Position numbers and translations under genes: made by a program. This document shows positions 23,679 to 35,334 of a DNA stretch of 64,000 nt, in pieces. The DNA is taken from assembly GCF_036884655.1 (NCBI RefSeq), contig NC_088347.1, forward strand, positions 14,842,501-14,906,500. Direction: 5' to 3'. The DNA comes from Musa acuminata AAA Group (lineage: Eukaryota; Streptophyta; Magnoliopsida; Zingiberales; Musaceae). Position 1 is the stretch's first letter, and each line of letters starts with the position of its first letter. The notes under the pieces are model-generated. The model was not told the DNA's origin. It saw only the letters and a program-made list of their open reading frames with translations, and made no database searches.

Positions 23679-25013
23679 GTTAGGATCGGAGCAGCACTAA
23701 GAGGGGGGGGGGGTGAATTAGTGCAGCAGATTAAAACTCATAAGTTTGAAATCAATTTCATAAATATGTAGAGATTTCGATTTGATGAAGTATGACTTAG
23801 CCAAAATAGCTCAAGTAAAGAAAGTCAAGAGTAGGGAGAAGAAAACCGAACAGTTTGCTGCTAAGAAGATAAGTGGTTTAGAAAATTAAATACTCACACA
23901 TTTAAGAAACACCACAATATAAAATGGTTCGGTCAAATGACCTACATCCACTTGTAAAGCCTTCTTCGATGAGGCTCCCAACTTCCACTAGCAAATCACT
24001 TTGAAGGGAAAGGACCAAATACCCCTCTTATAACCTTTTTACAAGTGGTTCACACTCTTACAGATTTTTCAAAGAGAAAGAGGGAGGTGAACACTTAAGC
24101 TATTGAAAACAAGACTTTGCTAAAGCTTTTTCTCAATCTCTAACTTCTCAAAAAGGTATTGTCTTTGCTGAGAATTGAGGGGTATTTATAGGCCCCAAGA
24201 GGATTCAAATTTGAGCTCCAAATTTAAATTTCTTTTGGGTTCCCGGTGCTAGTGGTGCCACCGCCTGTCAGTGGTGATGCCACCACCTATCAGTGTCTGA
24301 CACTGATAGTGTACTAGTGGTGCCACCGCCAGAACTCTCGGGTTCTAGGCGGTGCCACCGCCCAGTCCAACGGTACCACCGCCCGACCTTTTGGGTTCTG
24401 GGCGATGCCACCGCCCAATCCGACGGTGCCACTTCCCAACCTTACAGGTCACTGGTTGGGTTCCTAATTTGGCCCAAACCAGTCTATATTAGGGCCCAGT
24501 TGGCCCCTAACTTGGTTATAGGATTAACCCTTAATCCTAACCCTAATTACATACAAACTATGAAATTAAGACATAGTCCTAAGCAGATTTTTAATCGGCA
24601 ATGTAGAGTTTCCTTTCGGCGAGTTTTCCGGTGAACTTTCTACGGACTTCCGATACACCCTCGGATTTCTTCCGGTGAACTCTCAGCAAGCTCCCGGTCT
24701 TGTGGCGAGTTTAGCGAGTCTTTGGCAAGTAGCCGAATCTTCTTAGTGATCTCCATGAACCTCCGACGATCTCTTCGGCGGACTTCCAAAAACTTCGGCA
24801 TGTCCCTGATTCCTTCTCAGTTGGTTCTGGTAGCACTTCCGACGATTCTTCGGACTTTCGGTGGAGTCTCGAACACCCATCGAACTTTGACTCTGGTAGA
24901 CTTACTTTATGTCTTCAAGCTATCGTAGTTAATCCTACATACTTAACTTAATAATATGGATTAGATCAATTAGTATATCAATTGACTTCATCATCAAAAT
25001 CCAAGATTCAACA
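23679..25013 (-). repeat. Sirevirus 5' LTR
   Basis: It is 1335 bases, from TGTTAGGATCGG to GATTCAACA. It holds a G-run (on plus) at 23701-23713, a TATA box as the complement of 24183-24191, and a GGCGGTGCCACC palindromic core at about 24250-24440. It pairs with 12243-13556. Confidence 0.9.
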
Positions 25014-26574
25014 ACTAAGAGGGGGGTGGGGGGGGGGGGGGGGTGAATTAGTACAGTAGATAGAAACGTCAACTTCATTAAATCTCTCGTACATTGAAAA
25101 CCAATTCCGACTTAAAAGCCATTTTGTAAAGAACTTTAACTTAAGATCAAAACGGAAGTATAGTTGATGTAAAGCAACGAAGGTAGTTTGCAGATAAGAT
25201 AAAGAGCAGAATGTAAATGCAAACCGAGATTTAGAGTGGTTCGGTCAATCTTGACCTACATCCACTTTTGACTTCCTCCTCCGACGAGGTCATCAATGTC
25301 CACTAGAGGCCTTCCTTCAATAGGTGAAGGCCAATCACCTTTTACACCCCTCTTCTCCTTTTACCGGGTTTAGGAGACAACCCTTACAAGCACTCACTTA
25401 TTCCTCTCTTAAACTAGTCTAACACTTAGAAGAGGGAGAGGAGATAACATAAGATTTTAGCAGTGTTTCTTTCTTTTTAGACTCTTTGTACTTGTGTGCT
25501 TTAACTAGGGATGAGAGGGGTATTTATAGGCTTCAAGTTGATTCAAATTTGGAGCCTAAAACTTTTCCATCCCGGGTTCCCTGGGCACGGGCGGTACCAC
25601 AGCCTAGGTCTGGTGGTACCACTACCTGGGGGCCAGTGCTAGGCGGTACCACTGCCCAGACTGGAGGTACCACCGTCTGGCTCCTTGCCAGGGGCGGTAC
25701 AACCGCCTAGACTGGCGGTACCATCGCCTGACATAGTCTCGAAGACTGTACCATGACGGTGAGACTCCTTGGAGCACTGTTTGGGCTTCTTATTGGGCTC
25801 AATATAGTTCTTACATGGGCCTAGCTGGCCCCTAATTGGGTTGGCCCAAATCCAAGCCCAATTACGTGCTAACTACGAAATCCTAAGACATTTGCTAAGT
25901 TAAACAAGTCTCTATGTCTATTCTTCTAGCGAGCTTCTGGCGATCTTCCGGCGAACTTCCAATGGACTCCCGACAAGCTCCTATACTTTACGACGATCTT
26001 CTTAGCAAGTTCCAATGAGCTTCTCTAGCAAGCTCCGAGACTTCTCGGCTGGTTCCTCTATAACTTCTGACGAAAGTCCGGACATCCGATGAACTCTCGA
26101 ACTCCCAACGTGATCGCGTCCTTGACTTTGGGACTTCATTTTGCTCCGTGCCTTGCCATCGTAGTTAATCCTGCAAATGTAAAATATACTTCAATCTAGA
26201 CAATTAATACTAAGCATTAATCAAGTTATCTGGCATGTCATTGGTTCCTCGATGCTTCGTCTGATTCTTTGGCGCATTGTCCTCTCTTGCGGCCTATTGC
26301 CCAATCGGCCAGTTGACTCCATAACTCTGATATCCTTGATGCAATATCCACTCTTCTTTACCCGATTCCCGAATCCATGGCCTGAAGCCTTCTGTTGATA
26401 CATCAACCGATCCATAGGCCCGACGTCCAATCTTCTGACATGTTCCTCCGGCCCAACATGATTTTTCTGCTTTAATTGTCTAATCCTGATCGAAACATCC
26501 TGCCTCACTCAAAACGCAGATTAAAACATAAACACATATCAATTGCTTTCATCATCAAAATCCGAGATTCAACA
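25014..26574 (-). repeat. 3' LTR of gag-only copy 1 (main part)
   Basis: The outer 24 bases of this LTR lie at 12219-12242. The remainder resumes here after the inserted Sirevirus, the first five bases being its target duplication. It contains an unusually long G-run (25019-25043), a TATA box as the complement of 25521-25529, the palindromic core about 25590-25740, and the usual end at 26574. Restored length is about 1580 bases. Confidence 0.85.
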
Positions 26575-28439
26575 ATCTCCCCCTTTTTTATGATGATAAC
26601 CAATCGACGACGGAGTTGACCTTAACTCCTAGAGTTTAAACACACTCCCCATATCAATATGCCTTATTGATAGAAACTCTTGGATTCAAAAATCCAAGTA
26701 ACATGTCATGATCAAATCATGACATACCAACAACATACTTCTCCCCCTTTGTCATCAACAAAAAGGAGAAGTACAATTCTCATGTGTTTAAAAATAAGTT
26801 CAATACATTGCATAGTTAACATAATCTCCAATTTTATCATCATATAATTTGTAGTTAGAAAATTTAGCAAGTGTTACATCATGCTTAGAACATTCAAGCT
26901 ATCAAGTTTTAGATATGCAAGTTTTACAACATACAAGCTAGCAAATTGAAAGATGTGCAAATTGGCACATTTGCTTTTCTTTGCGATGTGCAAAATAGCA
27001 TTTCTTTATAATATTCAAGATAGCAAGTTCTACATCATGCTAGCTAGCAAATTAGAGATGTTCAAGAAAGCAACTCTTGTTTTTTGAAATATACAAGTTG
27101 CAAGCTAGCAATTTTGCTTCCGTTGCAAAGTGCAAGTTAGCATGTTTTGCATCTTGAGATAGGTAAGATAGCACTTTTGGTATACAAATTTATAGTATGC
27201 AAGCTATCAAATTTTACACATAAAACATTTAACAAAATTTTACATTTTTTGAGATGTGCAAGATGGACTATTTTGCCTTTTTTTGAAATGTGTAACTTGG
27301 CAAACATTGCTTCTCTTGAGATTTGCAAGATAGCACTTCTTGCTTCCTTTTTGAGATTAGCAAGCTAGCAAGTTTATCTCTTTTCAAATTGTGCAAGCTA
27401 GTAAATTTGCTTTCTAGCAAGTTTTGCTTCCCCTTTATCATTGTCAAAAAGAAGGGAAGACCCTTTATATCAATTTTCAAATTATGACAAAGGTAAGGTA
27501 AGAAAGATGAAAAAATATCAAGATGTGAATATCAAAATAATTTTTTATGATGAATATTTTATCATTGCATGCATCATTATCATAAGTGTTTCATGTATTC
27601 ATATCATCACATGAAGAATATTAAAAAGAAAATAATTGGGTGATGAGATAAATATTTCATGAATTGCATAAAAATCATATCATGAAAGATTAATACATGT
27701 GAATACCAAAAGGCATGATTTCTTTTTGAAAAACCTCCTCATAAATAATCAAAAGAAAATCTAAGGAGATCGATTAATAAAAAATCTTGATTTATAATAA
27801 ATTTTAATTTGTAAATATCACGGAATCAAGATCATGATTTGGATAAAAATTTATTTAAATTTAAATCATCAAAATCATTTTGAAAGTCCAAGAGATTCAT
27901 AAAGATGAAACAAATGTATTCATCAAAATCGATAGAGAAAAATAATTTTCAAGAAAAATGTTTTCCTCTTTTTAGTTTTTTCAATTCATATGATTTTATT
28001 TCATTTATGCCAAATAAAAATATGTATCATGTTTAAAACTGAAAGTGCAAGATTTATTACGACAAAGATCAATAAGGCACGTTCATTATGGTAAAAATCG
28101 ATAATCCGTAAACCACAAGATTTATCATGCATAATTTTAAAAATCTCATGCATCGAATAAAATCATCAATCATAATATCAAAACATCATTATGCATCATT
28201 AAATCATCAAGCATGATTTCATAATTTCAATCAAAATCATTTTATTTGTTTATCATAAAACATGCATTTTTCATGATTATTTTTAAAATCACTAGCATGA
28301 TAAACATGATTCCTAATTTTTTGTATTTTCATAACATTATTAAACATGTAATTTTTAAGGAAAAATATTTTCTAAAATAAATAAATAAAAAAAGAAAATG
28401 CATCATGAAAAGCATTATGTAATTTCAAAGTAAATTAGG
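26575..28439 (-). other. Polypurine tracts and AT-rich filler of gag-only copy 1
   Basis: The primary polypurine tract is the complement of 26575-26590. A second unit is the complement of 26739-26760 (with gatgacaaagggggagaag). A third, weaker one is near 27427-27460. 26830-27430 is full of short 'gcaagctagcaa'-like words. 27480-28430 is extremely AT-rich. There is no open frame of note. This filler replaces the whole of protease and pol, and a similar filler lies in copy 2. Confidence 0.7.
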
Positions 28440-29293
28440 GGGATTTCGATTACCTCATCGTTGAAAGCGGTTAAGGCGTAGTTTGCCACCTCACCTTTCT
28501 TAATTTTCTCCTCGTCTTCGGAGGAGCTCGATTCATCCCAATTTTTGTTCTTCTTCTTGCGTTCAAAGTAAGTAGTTCCATTCTTTTTGTTCTTAAATTT
28601 TTTGTTTCATTAACTTTTTAAATTTCTTTTATAGTTCAGGTTCACTATCACTTGAGCTTATGCTCGAGTGGTCTTCAAATGTTCTATGTCTCAAATCCTT
28701 CCTGTCCTTTAGAAGGTAGTTCTCATGTTCATCAAGTGTCACATTAGTCATTTCATAGGTCATCAAAGACCCAATTAGTTCTTCAAGTGGAAAAATATTC
28801 AAATCTTTTATTTCTTGTATTACTATTACTTTCGATTCCCAAGTTTTAGAAAGTGATCTTAAGATCTTGTTAGCGAGTTCAAAGTTCAAAAAACTTTTAC
28901 CAAGTGCTTTTAAACTATTGACAACATTTGTAAAACGGGTGTACATGTCTCCAATAGTCTCTCTTAGTTCCATACAAAATATCTCAAAATCATGCATCAA
29001 AAAATTTACTTTAGAATCTTTTACACTACTTGTGCCTTCGTGTGTGATTTCAAGAGTGCGCCAAATATCGAAAGTCATTTCACACAAAGAAACCCGATTA
29101 AACTATGTTTTATCTAAGGCGCAAAATAGAGAAGAGAAGACATTTTAAAACCATATTCGATAATGTTTCATAAGTTCAAATCCAAAAAAAGCAAGAAAAC
29201 TCTCATTCGAGTTTTCCAATAAGTATAGCCCGTTCCATTAAAAAATGGACGACAAATAAGAGAGTGACCCTCTTGAAAGCCGAAAAGAGCCAT
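28440..29293 (-). pseudogene. gag of gag-only copy 1
   Basis: It opens at ATG 29293 (M-A-L-F-G-F-Q-E-G-H-S). The capsid-like block is in 29087-28629: T-F-D-I-W-R-T, G-D-M-Y-T-R-F, S-L-K-A-L-G-K-S. A serine/aspartate patch follows. Where the full Sirevirus has its first zinc knuckle (CYECKKPGH) this gag reads Y-F-E-R-K-K-K (about 28560-28540), so the knuckle is gone. Homology ends just after an 'ANYALT' block. A few stops and frameshifts interrupt it. Confidence 0.75.
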
Positions 29294-29327
29294 GTCTCTT
29301 GGGTGTTAAACCAAATGAGAAATCACG

Positions 29328-30876
29328 AGCTCTGATACCAATTGTTAGGATCAGGGTCGGCACTAAGAGGGGGGTGAATTAGTGCGGCGAATAAAAATGT
29401 CAACTTTGTTAAATCTCTCTTATGTTGAAAACCGATTCTGACGTAAAAGCCATTTCGTAAAGAACTTTAACTTAAGATTAAAATGGAAGTATAGTTGATG
29501 TAAAGCAATGGAGGCAGTTTGCAGATAAGATAAAGAGCATAATGTAAATGCAAACCGAGATTTAGAGTGGTTCAGTCAATCTTGACCTACATGCACTTTT
29601 GGCTTCCTCCTCCGATGAGATCACCGATGTCCACTAGAGACCTTCCTTGAATAGGCGAAGGTCAATCACCTTGTATACCCCTCTTCTCCTTTTATCGGGT
29701 TTAGGAGACAACTCTTACAAGCACTCACTTATTCCTCTCTTAAACTAGTCTAACACTTAGAAGAGGAAGAAGAGATCACATAAGATTTTAGCAACGTTTC
29801 TTTCTTTTTAGACTCTCTGTGCTTGTGTGCTTTAACCAGAGATAAGAGGGGTATTTATAGGCTTCAAGTTGATTCAAACTTGGAGCCTAAAACTTTTTCA
29901 TCCCGGGTTCCCTATGCACGGGTGGTACCACTGCCCAGGTCTAGCAGTACCATCGCCTGGGGGGCAGTGCTGGGCGGTACCACTACCTGGCACCTTGCCA
30001 GGGGTGGTACAATTGCCTAGATTGGCGGTACCACTACCTGACACAGTCTCGAAGACTGTGCCACGACGGTGAGACTCCTTAGGGCACTGTTTGGGGTTCT
30101 TATTGGGCCCAACACAGTTCTTACATGGGCCTAGCTGGCCCCTAGTTGGGTTGGCCTAAATCCAAGCCCAATTACATGCTAATTATGAAATTTTAAGACA
30201 TTTGCTAAGCTAAACAAGTCCCTATGTCTATTCTTCTAGCGATCTTCCGGCGAACTTCCAACGGACTCCCGACAAGCTCTTTGACTTTACGACGATCTTC
30301 TTGGCAAGTTCTGATGAGCTTCTCTGGTAAGCTCTGAGACTTCTCAACTAGTTCCTCCATAACTTCCGACAAACGTCCGGACTTCTGATGAACTCTCGAA
30401 CTCCCAACGTGATCGCGTCCTTGATTCCGGGACTTCATTTTGCTCCATGTCTTGCCATCATAGTTAATCCTGCACATGTAAAACATACTTCGATCTAGAC
30501 AATTAATACTAAGCATTAATCAAGTTGTTCGGCATATCATTGGTTCCTCGATGCTTCATCCGATTCTTCAGCGCATCGTCCTCTCTTGCGGCCTATTGCC
30601 CAAATGGCCAGTTAACTCTGCAACTCCGATGTCCTTAGCGCAATATCCGCTCTTCTTTGCTCGATGCCCAAATTCATGGCCCGAAGCCTTCTATCAATAC
30701 GTCGATCGTTCCTCCGGCCCGACGTCCAATCTTTTGACATGTTTTCCTCCGGCACAATATGATTTTTCCTGCTTTAATTGTCTCATCCTAATCGAAGCAT
30801 CCTTCATCACTTAAAACACATATTAAAATATAAATAATTATCAATTGTTTTCATCATCAAAATATGAGATTCAACA
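29328..30876 (-). repeat. 5' LTR and primer-binding site of gag-only copy 1
   Basis: The LTR occupies 29343-30876 (1534 bases, TGTTAGGATC...GAGATTCAACA). The complement of 29329-29342 is a good primer-binding site (ATTGGTATCAGAGC). The TATA box is the complement of 29852-29860 and the palindromic GGCGGTACC core is about 29920-30060. It aligns with 25019-26574. Confidence 0.88.
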
Positions 30877-31654
30877 ATTCAGGCATGATTACATTATACT
30901 ATGGTCCATGATCATTTGGTGTGGTTGCTTGTGTAATTGCTTATACACCTACTAGATATGTATATATATATTTGCATGTGGTGTAGATATATATTAAATA
31001 TGTATGTGTATTGTATATCATATTAGGAGATCAAATTAAAATCCTCTCTCTATATAATATTAAGTCAGTAAGCGTGAGACAATTAGATTAAACGACGTGG
31101 ACATCCATCGTTATAAGGAGAAATCGATTCCTTACGTAGGTTGAGTTGATCAAGTCCCTCGAGGCTCACCTATATCACGATTTGATATCTTGCCTACGGC
31201 AAAAAGATGCCACCAGTGACTTGAGGATATGGTATGCTTGGTCGACTCCCTCGAAAGTATATCATCAAATCAGACTTGTCTTATAATGATAGTGAAGATT
31301 TAATCGAATATCATGGTTGGTTGAGTCCCTCGTGGCCATGATGGTTCAGACACCGAATAGGATGAGAATCATAAAGGGTTGTGATCAACAAAAGTTGCCT
31401 ATCTTTTGAGGCTTAGTGTGATTAATCAAGGCCCTCGAGGTTACATTGAGATATCGATTGGATCTCGATCCCCACTAGAGATATGTCGGGAGTCTTTAAT
31501 TCACATATAGGAGGGAGTTATGTGTTTTGTGATAAAATAGGAGAAGTAAGTTAAGATAGAAGTCCTTAACTTAATTATTTATATTTTACAAAATCTGCAT
31601 GTTATTTATTTCTGCTACATATTTATTTTTTAAAAAAAAAGGCTTTCAAATCCC
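30877..31654 (+). other. A1 leader, second part, with four iterated motifs
   Basis: The leader of A1 resumes (ggtccatgatcat, matching 60180-60200 reversed in A2). Four dispersed copies of a GTCGAGTCCCTCGAGG-like motif lie at 31149-31164, 31239-31255, 31320-31333 and 31423-31440. There is no open frame. A short A-run lies just before gag. Confidence 0.7.
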
Positions 31655-32470
31655 TTACATGGTATACTTGATATCAATCATCTCATTGGTCCAAATTATA
31701 CGGATTGGCTCAGTAAACTCTGAATCATCTCACGGCAAAGAAGTTCACGTATGTCCTTAATATAGTGATGCCTACGCCCAAGGAAGGGGCAAGCAAGAAT
31801 GAGATCACACACTACATAAAGTACATATATAACTCCACTTTTGCTCAGTATTACATGTTGGGCTCCATGACTCCCGAGTTATAGAGACTGCATGAAAAGA
31901 TGGATGCCAAATCCATTCTCCTATATCTCTATAAATTGTTTGAAGAATAGGGAAGGACTCAACGATATGAGATATTCAAGAATCTCTTTCACACTAGGAT
32001 GACTTAGGGGACACCGATTCAGAACCATATCCTAAAGATAATTGAGTGGATAAATAAACTCACGAGTCTAGGAATGGTCCTAGAGGATAACTTGTATGGA
32101 TCTTATGCTTCAGTCCCTATTAGATTCTTTTTTATAGTTCATCATGAATTTTAATATAAATAAGCTTGAGGTAACTCTCCCTGAGCCATTTAATATGTTG
32201 AGGGAGGCTGAGAGCACTTTCAAGAAAGAGAAGCCAGTTCTCTATGTTGGTAAGACCAGAAAGAAAAGGAAGATAGAGAAGTCTCTTAAGAAGGGCATGA
32301 GCAAGAGTAAACTAGGTAATGCAAAGGTTACTAAAAAGTATCAAGCAAAGGACAAAAACTAATGCTTCTACTACAACAAAAATAGGCATTAGAAGAGGAA
32401 CTACATAGAGTATCTTATAGAGAAGGCGAAATAGAAGAGCTTAGAGAAGCTTCAAGTATATTCATGATCA
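31655..32470 (+). pseudogene. A1 gag
   Basis: It is collinear with the A2 gag. The N-terminus near 31655-31735 is frameshifted. Next come V-L-N-I-V-M-P-T-P, then the 'YYMLGSMTPEL' and 'HEKMDAKSILL' blocks around 31850-31930, and [13 protein letters not shown] near 32144-32185. A lysine-rich stretch follows (32220-32360), then a worn knuckle region near 32362-32400. Several stops interrupt it. Confidence 0.75.
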
Positions 32471-32856
32471 GTCTCCGTTTGTTAGATTTTTATAATAAAA
32501 TATGGGTATTAGATACCGGTAGTGCTTATCACATTTGTAATTCGTTGTAAATTCTAGCAAGACCTAGGAGATTAGATAGAGGTGAGATGGACCTGACGAT
32601 GGGTAATGGAGCAAAAGTTGCTATAGTGGTTGTTGGCAATGTCACCCTACATATGCTTAGTGGAGCTACTATTGTATTAGATACATATTATTTTGTTCTT
32701 TTTATTATTAAAAATAGTATTTTCATTTCATGTTTGATAGTTAGTGGATATAAATTGATTTTTGAGAACAATGGTTATTTAATAATATTGGATGATAAGA
32801 TCATTACTAGAGGAACATTGTATAATGGTTTATTTATGCTAGACACTACTTCATAT
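32471..32856 (+). pseudogene. A1 protease and pre-integrase start (first half)
   Basis: It reads I-W-V-L-D-T-G-S-A-Y-H-I-C-N-S around 32503-32548, a protease site with the catalytic D-T-G-S kept. M-G-N-G-A-K-V follows, then hydrophobic stretches up to L-D-T-T-S, where the second gag-only element is inserted. The frame resumes at 37930-37940. Confidence 0.72.
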
Positions 32857-33816
32857 TGTTAAGAATGAGTCGGCACTAAGAGGGGGGGGGTGAATTAGTA
32901 CAACGGATAAAAACGTCAGTTTCAAAAAATCCTTTCGTATAATAAAATCGAACTCGGAAATGCTTAACTTTGTAAACGAAGTAAGAGCATATTGAGAGCA
33001 GTTTGTAGTTACTGTAAATTGTAGGAAATAAATCCAAACCAGAGAACACGCTAATTTTATAGTGGTTCGATCGTCGTGACCTACATTCACTCCGCCGATT
33101 CCTCTTTCGTCGAGGCCACCAGTATCCATTATCGATCTTCCTTTAATAAGCGAAGATCAATCTCCTTCTTACACCCCTCTTCACCTTTTACCAGGTTTAG
33201 GAGACAACCCTTACAAGCACTCACTCCTCTCTCAAACTATTCTAACACTTAGACTAAAAGAGGATTCTCACAAGAGATTTCTCGGTTGGTTCTGGCAGAA
33301 CTTCCGACGAACGTCCAGACTTCCGACGAACTCTCGAACTCTCAATGAAATCGCATTCTTAACTCCGGGACTTCATTTTGCTTTATGCCTTGCTATCATA
33401 GTTAATCCTGCACATACAAAAATATACTTCGATCTAGACAATTATTACCAAGCATAAATCATGTTGTCCGGCATGTCATTGGTCCATCAACGCTTCGTCC
33501 GATTCTTCGACGCATCGTCCACTCTTGCAGCCTATTACCCAATCGACCAGTTGATCGTCGCAACTCAGATATCCTTGGTGCAATATCCGCTCTTCTTGGC
33601 TTAATGCCCGAATCCATGGCCTGAAGCCTTCTGTCGATACGTCGACCGATCCTCTAGCCCGACGTCCAATCTTCTGACACGTTTTCCTCCGGCCCAACAT
33701 GATTCTTCCTGTTTTAAATGTCTCTCCCTGATCGAAGCATCCTGCATCACTCAAAACGCAGATTAAATCATAAACACTTATCAATTGGTTTCATCATCAA
33801 AATATGAGATTCAACA
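32857..33816 (-). repeat. 3' LTR of gag-only copy 2, internally deleted
   Basis: It starts TGTTAAGAATGAG and ends ATTCAACA at 33816. Compared with 36329-37929 it jumps at about 33280 from the 'acaagagatttct' part directly to the 'cggttggttctggcagaac' part. That removes about 640 bases with the TATA box and palindromic core. Confidence 0.85.
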
Positions 33817-35334
33817 ATCTCTCCCTTTTTTATGATGACAACGACGGAGTTAACCTTAACTCTCAGAGTTTAAACAAACTTCCCCTATCAATATGCCATA
33901 TTGATAGAACTCTTGGATTCAAAAATCTAAGCAATATGTTATCATAAACTTATGCATAATATCATCATACTTCTCCCCCTTTGTCATCAATAAAAAGGAG
34001 AAGTCCACTTATCAAATGTTTAGACATACAAGTTCAAATCATTGCATGAAAAACATAATATCAAGTTTTATCATCATGCAATTTGTAAGCTAGAAAATTT
34101 AGCTAGTGTTACATCATATTTAGAACATTCAAGCTATCAAGTTGTAGATATGCAAGGTAGTAAGATAGCATGTTCTACATCATACAAGTTAGCAAAATTT
34201 CGAAAGCAAATACAAGATAGCATCTTGTTAAAGTGTGCAAGTTAGTGATTCTTGCTTCCTATTGCAATGTGCAAGTTCTAAGTTTTGCTTCTTGAGATTG
34301 GCAAGATAGTGATATTCAAGATAGCAAGCTAGCAAAAGTTTACATTATTTTACAATAATCAAGCTAGCAATTTGGTAAGTGTTACTTTTCTTTGAAGTAT
34401 GAAGGCAAGCAAGTTTTTAAAAAATAATGCAAGATAACAAGCTAGTAAGACACAATATTTTATATGAAACAAGCTACATAAAGTACATTTACATCTTCTC
34501 TTTAGATGTGCAAGCAAGCAAGCAAGTTTTTGCATCTTCTTGACCTGCGCAAGCTAGCTATCTCCCCCTTTGTCATTATCAAAAAAAAGGGAAAAATATA
34601 ATTTTATATCTCTTTTTTTCTTTATAATAATTTTTAAATCATTACAAAGGATAAATAACAAAGATGAAAAATCAAGTAATGAATGTTAAAATAATTTTTT
34701 ATTATGAATATTTCATCATTGCATGCATCATGAAAATAAGTTAAAGTATTACATGCATAATAAATTTCAAGTTATAAATCTCAAAAAATCAAGATAAAGC
34801 TCATTCAAATTCAAATCATCAAATCAAAATCATTTTCAAGAGATTCTACGAATAAAGATAGGTTCATTAGTCTCTCCTTTTTTGAAAATTGATAAAGTAG
34901 AGAAATTTTTTAAGGAGAAAGCTTTCTTCTTTTTAGTGATTCAATTCATAAAATTGATTTCATAGATGCACGCTTTTTTTTATTATTTTCATATGAAAAC
35001 CATACATCATAGTTTAAAATCGAAAGAGCAAATATCATCATGGAAATCATCAAGATCAATAAACCATAAATTACCCAAAACTCATCATTACTTCAAATTA
35101 TCATGCATAATTTTAAAAATAAATTTATTAGGTATGATATCATCAAACATGATTTCATAAGGCATTTTTAATCAAAATCATTTTGTTTATCATAAACATA
35201 CTATTTTCATGATTATTTTTAAAATTACTAGAATGATAAGCATGATTCCTAATTTTTTTGTATTTTTATTATTAAACATGTAATTTTTAAGAAAATTAAT
35301 TATAAACTAAATTAAAAATAACTCATGAAAAATA
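33817..35334 (-). other. Polypurine tracts and AT-rich filler of gag-only copy 2
   Basis: Polypurine units are the complements of 33817-33833, 33971-33990 and 34561-34585. 34040-34560 carries many 'gcaagctagcaa' words as in copy 1. 34600-35330 is extremely AT-rich. No protease or pol remnant is visible. Confidence 0.7.

Larger units (their letters stand above)
12243..25013 (-). mobile_element. Full-length but defective Sirevirus (Copia)
   Basis: It is flanked by an exact ACTAA duplication (12238-12242, 25014-25018) and sits in the LTR tip of the gag-only element. Minus-strand order is 5' LTR (25013-23679), primer-binding site, gag, protease, integrase, RT, RNase H, 3' untranslated part with repeated polypurine motifs, and 3' LTR (13556-12243). 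Without the LARD insertion it is about 8.2 kb. I see no envelope-like frame between pol and the 3' LTR. Frames are cut by stops and RNase H is split by 14635-19189. The two LTRs differ at many sites by eye, mostly C/T and G/A changes, so it is not recent. Confidence 0.9.
12219..30876 (-). mobile_element. Gag-only Sirevirus derivative, copy 1 (hosts a full Sirevirus)
   Basis: On the minus strand it has 5' LTR 30876-29343, primer-binding site, gag 29293 to about 28440, AT-rich non-coding filler, polypurine tract 26590-26575, and 3' LTR 26574-25019 continued at 12242-12219. Without the inserted Sirevirus it is about 5.9 kb. Protease, integrase, RT and RNase H are absent, so it depended on enzymes from another element. 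It resembles the published TR-GAG class (LTR elements keeping only gag). No target duplication is readable: left flank TGGCT, right flank ATTCA. Confidence 0.82.
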
